DNA of 10,085 nucleotides from positions 1-10,085 of the forward strand of contig WKLE02004815.1 in assembly GCA_014885115.2 (NCBI GenBank). Reading direction: 5' to 3'. Positions within the stretch are counted from its first letter, which is position 1. Every line of letters begins with the position of its first letter. Position numbers and translations under genes: made by a program. Below are positions 7,766 to 10,085 of this stretch, piece after piece. The DNA is from Asterionellopsis glacialis (lineage: Eukaryota; Bacillariophyta; Plagiogrammaphyceae; Rhaphoneidales; Asterionellopsidaceae). The notes under the pieces were generated by a model that saw only the letters and a list, made by a program, of their open reading frames with translations, searched no databases and had not been told where the DNA came from.

Positions 7766-8113
7766 TCCATGGTTGTGCAGAAGCATCAATATTTGACTGT
7801 CCTCATTTGTCAACAAAAAAATGATGCCAAACTGAGCATGTGAGCCAGACCAACATTTTTGGGAGGTGTGGTACTTGAATTTGTTACCACAGCATTGTTA
7901 GTAGGATCCAAATTGTCCTATTAAGATAATCCATTCATGTAGAATTTTGTGTAATTGATGCAGTCAATTTTTTGAGTGAGTGCATGACATTTTTTGAGTC
8001 ACTCAGGAATTATTTGTCAGGACAAGGGATAGTTGATTGGTCTGGCCAGGGTAAATTGTTGATAGACAGACAGATTCCATTTGACAGTGACCAGATAGTC
8101 CTTTCTGATGTGC
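7766..8113. other. Poorly coding region upstream of the minus-strand gene
   Basis: On the minus strand, fragments such as DNLDPTNNAVVTNSSTTPPK (about 7855-7915) could be a low-complexity N-terminus of the gene at 5900-7765, but stops are frequent and nothing is diagnostic. A short plus-strand open frame from 7972 has no recognisable motif, and I do not call it a gene. Confidence 0.35.
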
Positions 8114-8148
8114 TTGACTATGTTATTCACTACTACACAGTAAACATA
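8114..8148 (+). repeat. Diverged direct repeat, copy 1
   Basis: This 35-base segment (TTGACTATGTTATTCACTAC and onward) recurs at 8395-8429 with five mismatches, every one a transition. The copies lie about 280 bp apart, in noncoding DNA. Confidence 0.7.
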
Positions 8149-8393
8149 AACTTCTTTCTGATCATCAGAATAATTGCTTAAATCTATCGCAGATTAATTT
8201 TAGAGATAATACAATGATATACTAAAATACAAAACACAACCAAAATTTCACACATATATATACTGACAAACTTACATTCAAACAAATTAGACAAAACTTG
8301 CACAACACAAATGCGAACCACAACATAACTGCCAAAAATCAACAAACTAAAAAATGAAATTTATTATCAATAAAACATTGTTTTACTTCACTG
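8149..8393. other. AT-rich noncoding spacer
   Basis: This is an A/C-rich stretch with many CAA/ACA steps and a short TATATATA run near 8256. No coding frame or RNA gene was seen. Confidence 0.5.
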
Positions 8394-8394
8394 T

Positions 8395-8429
8395 TTGATT
8401 ATGTTATTCACTATTATGCAGTAAACACA
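8395..8429 (+). repeat. Diverged direct repeat, copy 2
   Basis: This is the partner of 8114-8148. It may be a remnant of a tandem or long terminal repeat, but similarity stops quickly on both sides by eye. Confidence 0.7.
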
Positions 8430-9500
8430 TTATGCAATCCAAACATCTCTTCCATCACCAAAACACAAAAATATCATGCCTCCACTATAAAATGAGTTGA
8501 CCACTGCCATTATATGAAGTTCCAAATTTATACAGTTTTGGTCATACTATTCTGTAACATAACCCAGAAACTTTTGTTTCTGCCAAGGAATACTCATCCC
8601 AAAACTGGTCCCCATGCAACAAAACCATGGCATTTTTATCCTTGCAAACAGCACCAATGTCAGTGAAAATTTTGATGATCTTGCATGGCCATTTCTAAAA
8701 AATAAACCACCTTAAGTAGAGCAAGCCACACCTGAACATCAATTTTTCCTTTATATTAGTAGAGTTACAGAGGATTGAGGGGTCCACCCAGGTCCCTCCC
8801 CAGGTGGACAAGATTGTTGACGCCCATATTGTGTGAGCAGAGGGCCGAGTCATCTAGAATTTTTTTAATTTTCTCATTTTAGACCCCAACACACTGGGAA
8901 TGATCCATTTCATCCCATTCTTTGGTCAGAAGTGAGTACGAAATCTTTTACTAATAACATGATTTAGTTATGATCTGGACCAAAATTTCTGATGTGGTTC
9001 TTAGTTCAATCACTTTTCCCAAAAAAACACTGAAAATGCTAAAATGACGAAATTTATGTTCATATGCTTTAAGTTACGTTATGAAGGACTGCATCTGCAA
9101 TTTTGGGCCAGAATTTATTAGTTTATGTTCCTATCAATCAGTTGAGTATGGGACAAATCAGTTAAAATGAAAGTATGAGGTGTCAAAATTGACATCGTTG
9201 TGAGTCTTGTAAAGAGCATTTTTTGATGAATCTTTTGTGTAGAGCCTTCGGTAGTTCAATTAGTGGAATTCCCTTTGTACTTTTTGCAAATCTGGGCAGT
9301 ATGGAACAAAATCCTGTAGAAATAGAGTAGAAATTACTTAGGCGGCTGTAAGCTGATCTACCACCTTAAAGAGGAATCAACTCCAACCACTTTGTCATTT
9401 TTTTCTCGACTATGAAATAATCACAGCCAGAGCTACTTTCCTGCTGTTTGGTAATTTGGTAGTAATGTGCGATTCCTGCTGGTAGCGGACACGTGTAGGG
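8430..9500. other. Noncoding region without a recognised gene
   Basis: I found no supported coding frame on either strand. It contains the hairpin at 8782-8809, and a short phrase at 9228-9247 that resembles an inner part of the mariner TIR. A segment at 9247-9270 looks like a tRNA D-arm but lacks the rest of a tRNA. Composition shifts from AT-rich to more balanced toward the right. Confidence 0.45.
8782..8809. repeat. GC-rich hairpin
   Basis: GTCCACC (8782-8788) and GGTGGAC (8803-8809) pair perfectly around a 14-base loop. It stands out in AT-rich surroundings. It could be the end structure of an element or simply chance; there is no CTRR tail directly after it to argue for a Helitron end. 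Confidence 0.5.
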
Positions 9501-9773
9501 AGAAGCAGTGTGGTTGTTGGGGTCGGTAGTATTAAGGCTGGTTTGGTGCTAAAGAGGCTGCTATTTATTTATGTATTGTATATTGTATGTAGGTTGGCTG
9601 TTCAATCTCTAATGCTGGGTGCCTCATATGCTACTTGGTCTGTTTGGTACTGGTCAGGTAGCATTACAAGGTGTAAGCAGCACTCCATTTGGCAAGTGAG
9701 GTTGAGCCTAGAGAGAGGATAGCCCACTTCATGATCCAATGGTGACAGGGCAATCCGGCCAAGCGAGTTTGTG
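9501..9773. other. G/T-rich stretch downstream of the recombinase gene
   Basis: It lies 3' of the minus-strand recombinase. The plus strand is rich in G and T, with repeated TTGG/TGGT phrases and a TTTATTTATG tract near 9563. A plus-strand open frame of 70 codons (9510-9722) has no recognisable feature and is probably not coding. This may be the 3' untranslated part of the recombinase element. Confidence 0.4.
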
Positions 9774-10085
9774 TCAGGACTGGCTTGGACTCAGCCATGG
9801 ATCATCTGCTTCTCGGAGGGTTGGACCGGCAACATTACTATGGAAGGGGGCAGTGGTGCTCATTTTTGCAGCTACTCCTGCAGATAGGTGAGCACTTTGT
9901 TCGTGGATGTACATTAGGAATGTGTCAGATGACCATCGGCCCATTTTTGGGATGATGTCACGGTTGCCACCATTGAGCATGATGGCATTTGCACCACCTG
10001 CACACAGTGAGTGGCTGCCCACTAGATCCTTTGTAAAGCCATGCTTATTCATGTTGAGGCAGATGACAGCATTTTTAACTGCATT
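9774..10085 (-). pseudogene. Tyrosine recombinase, C-terminal part, active-site Arg replaced
   Basis: The frame is open from the window edge (10085) to TGA at 9774-9776, so this is the C-terminal ~100 residues of a longer protein. It shows the box II region of tyrosine recombinases: GSHSLCAGGANAIMLNG, then GRWSSDTFLMYIHEQSAHLS. The nucleophile Tyr is at 9909-9911 and the box II His/Trp position is Trp in GRW. The usual H-x-x-R is His-Ser-Leu-Cys, with Cys coded by TGT at 10002-10004. One C-to-T change from CGT would explain it, and it should abolish strand cleavage. Eukaryotic recombinases of this kind belong to Crypton- or DIRS-type elements or related domesticated genes. Which of these applies cannot be decided without the upstream part. 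Confidence 0.82.

Noticed and set aside
8782..8809. Helitron 3' end hairpin
   Set aside because: A GC hairpin is present, but no CTRR end follows at the right distance and no Rep/helicase coding is seen.
9247..9270. tRNA-like D-arm (TAGTTCAATTAGTGGAAT)
   Set aside because: The D-stem pairs well, but no anticodon stem, T-arm or matching acceptor stem follows. It could be a SINE relic but is not a tRNA gene.
9510..9722. Seventy-codon plus-strand frame
   Set aside because: No motif, skewed G/T-rich composition, and placed just beyond the 3' end of the recombinase gene.

Overview
The window looks like a transposable-element graveyard in a eukaryotic nuclear genome. It is AT-rich and has no intact gene. 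Instead it holds broken pieces of four or five element types: a Ty3/gypsy-like retrotransposon, a Tc1/mariner element with TIRs, a gene with a C48 (Ulp1-like) protease motif, a large transposase-like gene and a tyrosine recombinase. The style of the Gag, the recombinase and the large transposase-like protein suggests a protist, perhaps a diatom or other stramenopile. That is judged from memory of family style only, and a database search would have to settle it.

Layout. Positions 76-1457 (minus) carry a decayed Ty3/gypsy gag-pro-RT start: Gag, a CCHC zinc knuckle, a possible A_AAA_AAG slippery site, a protease with a DTG motif, and a breakpoint near 76 just as RT should begin. Positions 1461-1665 are noncoding. 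From about 1666, and convincingly from 2048 to 2825 (plus), runs a decayed gene with the C48 signature Q-C-D-G-H-S-C-G and an acidic C-terminal part. That gene is split at a TA dinucleotide by a 2.86-kb mariner-like element (2828-5690) with 80-bp TIRs that begin CTTCCTCCGT, close to the plant Stowaway/mariner end. The interrupted gene resumes at 5692 and ends at 5817. Inside the element a long transposase pseudogene (3082-5385) can be followed through five frame segments and six internal stops. It keeps the DEKWF motif and the last Asp but has lost the middle catalytic Asp.

Positions 5900-7765 (minus) hold a second large, decayed transposase-like gene, convergent with the C48 gene. It contains an in-frame 51-bp tandem duplication. 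Positions 7766-9773 are mostly noncoding, with a diverged direct repeat and a GC-rich hairpin. Positions 9774-10085 (minus) are the C-terminal part of a tyrosine recombinase running off the window edge. Its box II Tyr is present, but the HxxR Arg is replaced by Cys.

Two themes link the regions. First, a nested insertion gives relative ages: the C48 gene is older than the mariner insertion. Second, CpG is strongly depleted in the middle of the window (none between 1838 and 2775), while stops and TIR differences fit C-to-T change at CpG. This suggests long methylation of silenced elements. No intact novel system was found. The best lead is whether the convergent C48 gene and the transposase-like gene once formed one autonomous DNA transposon.
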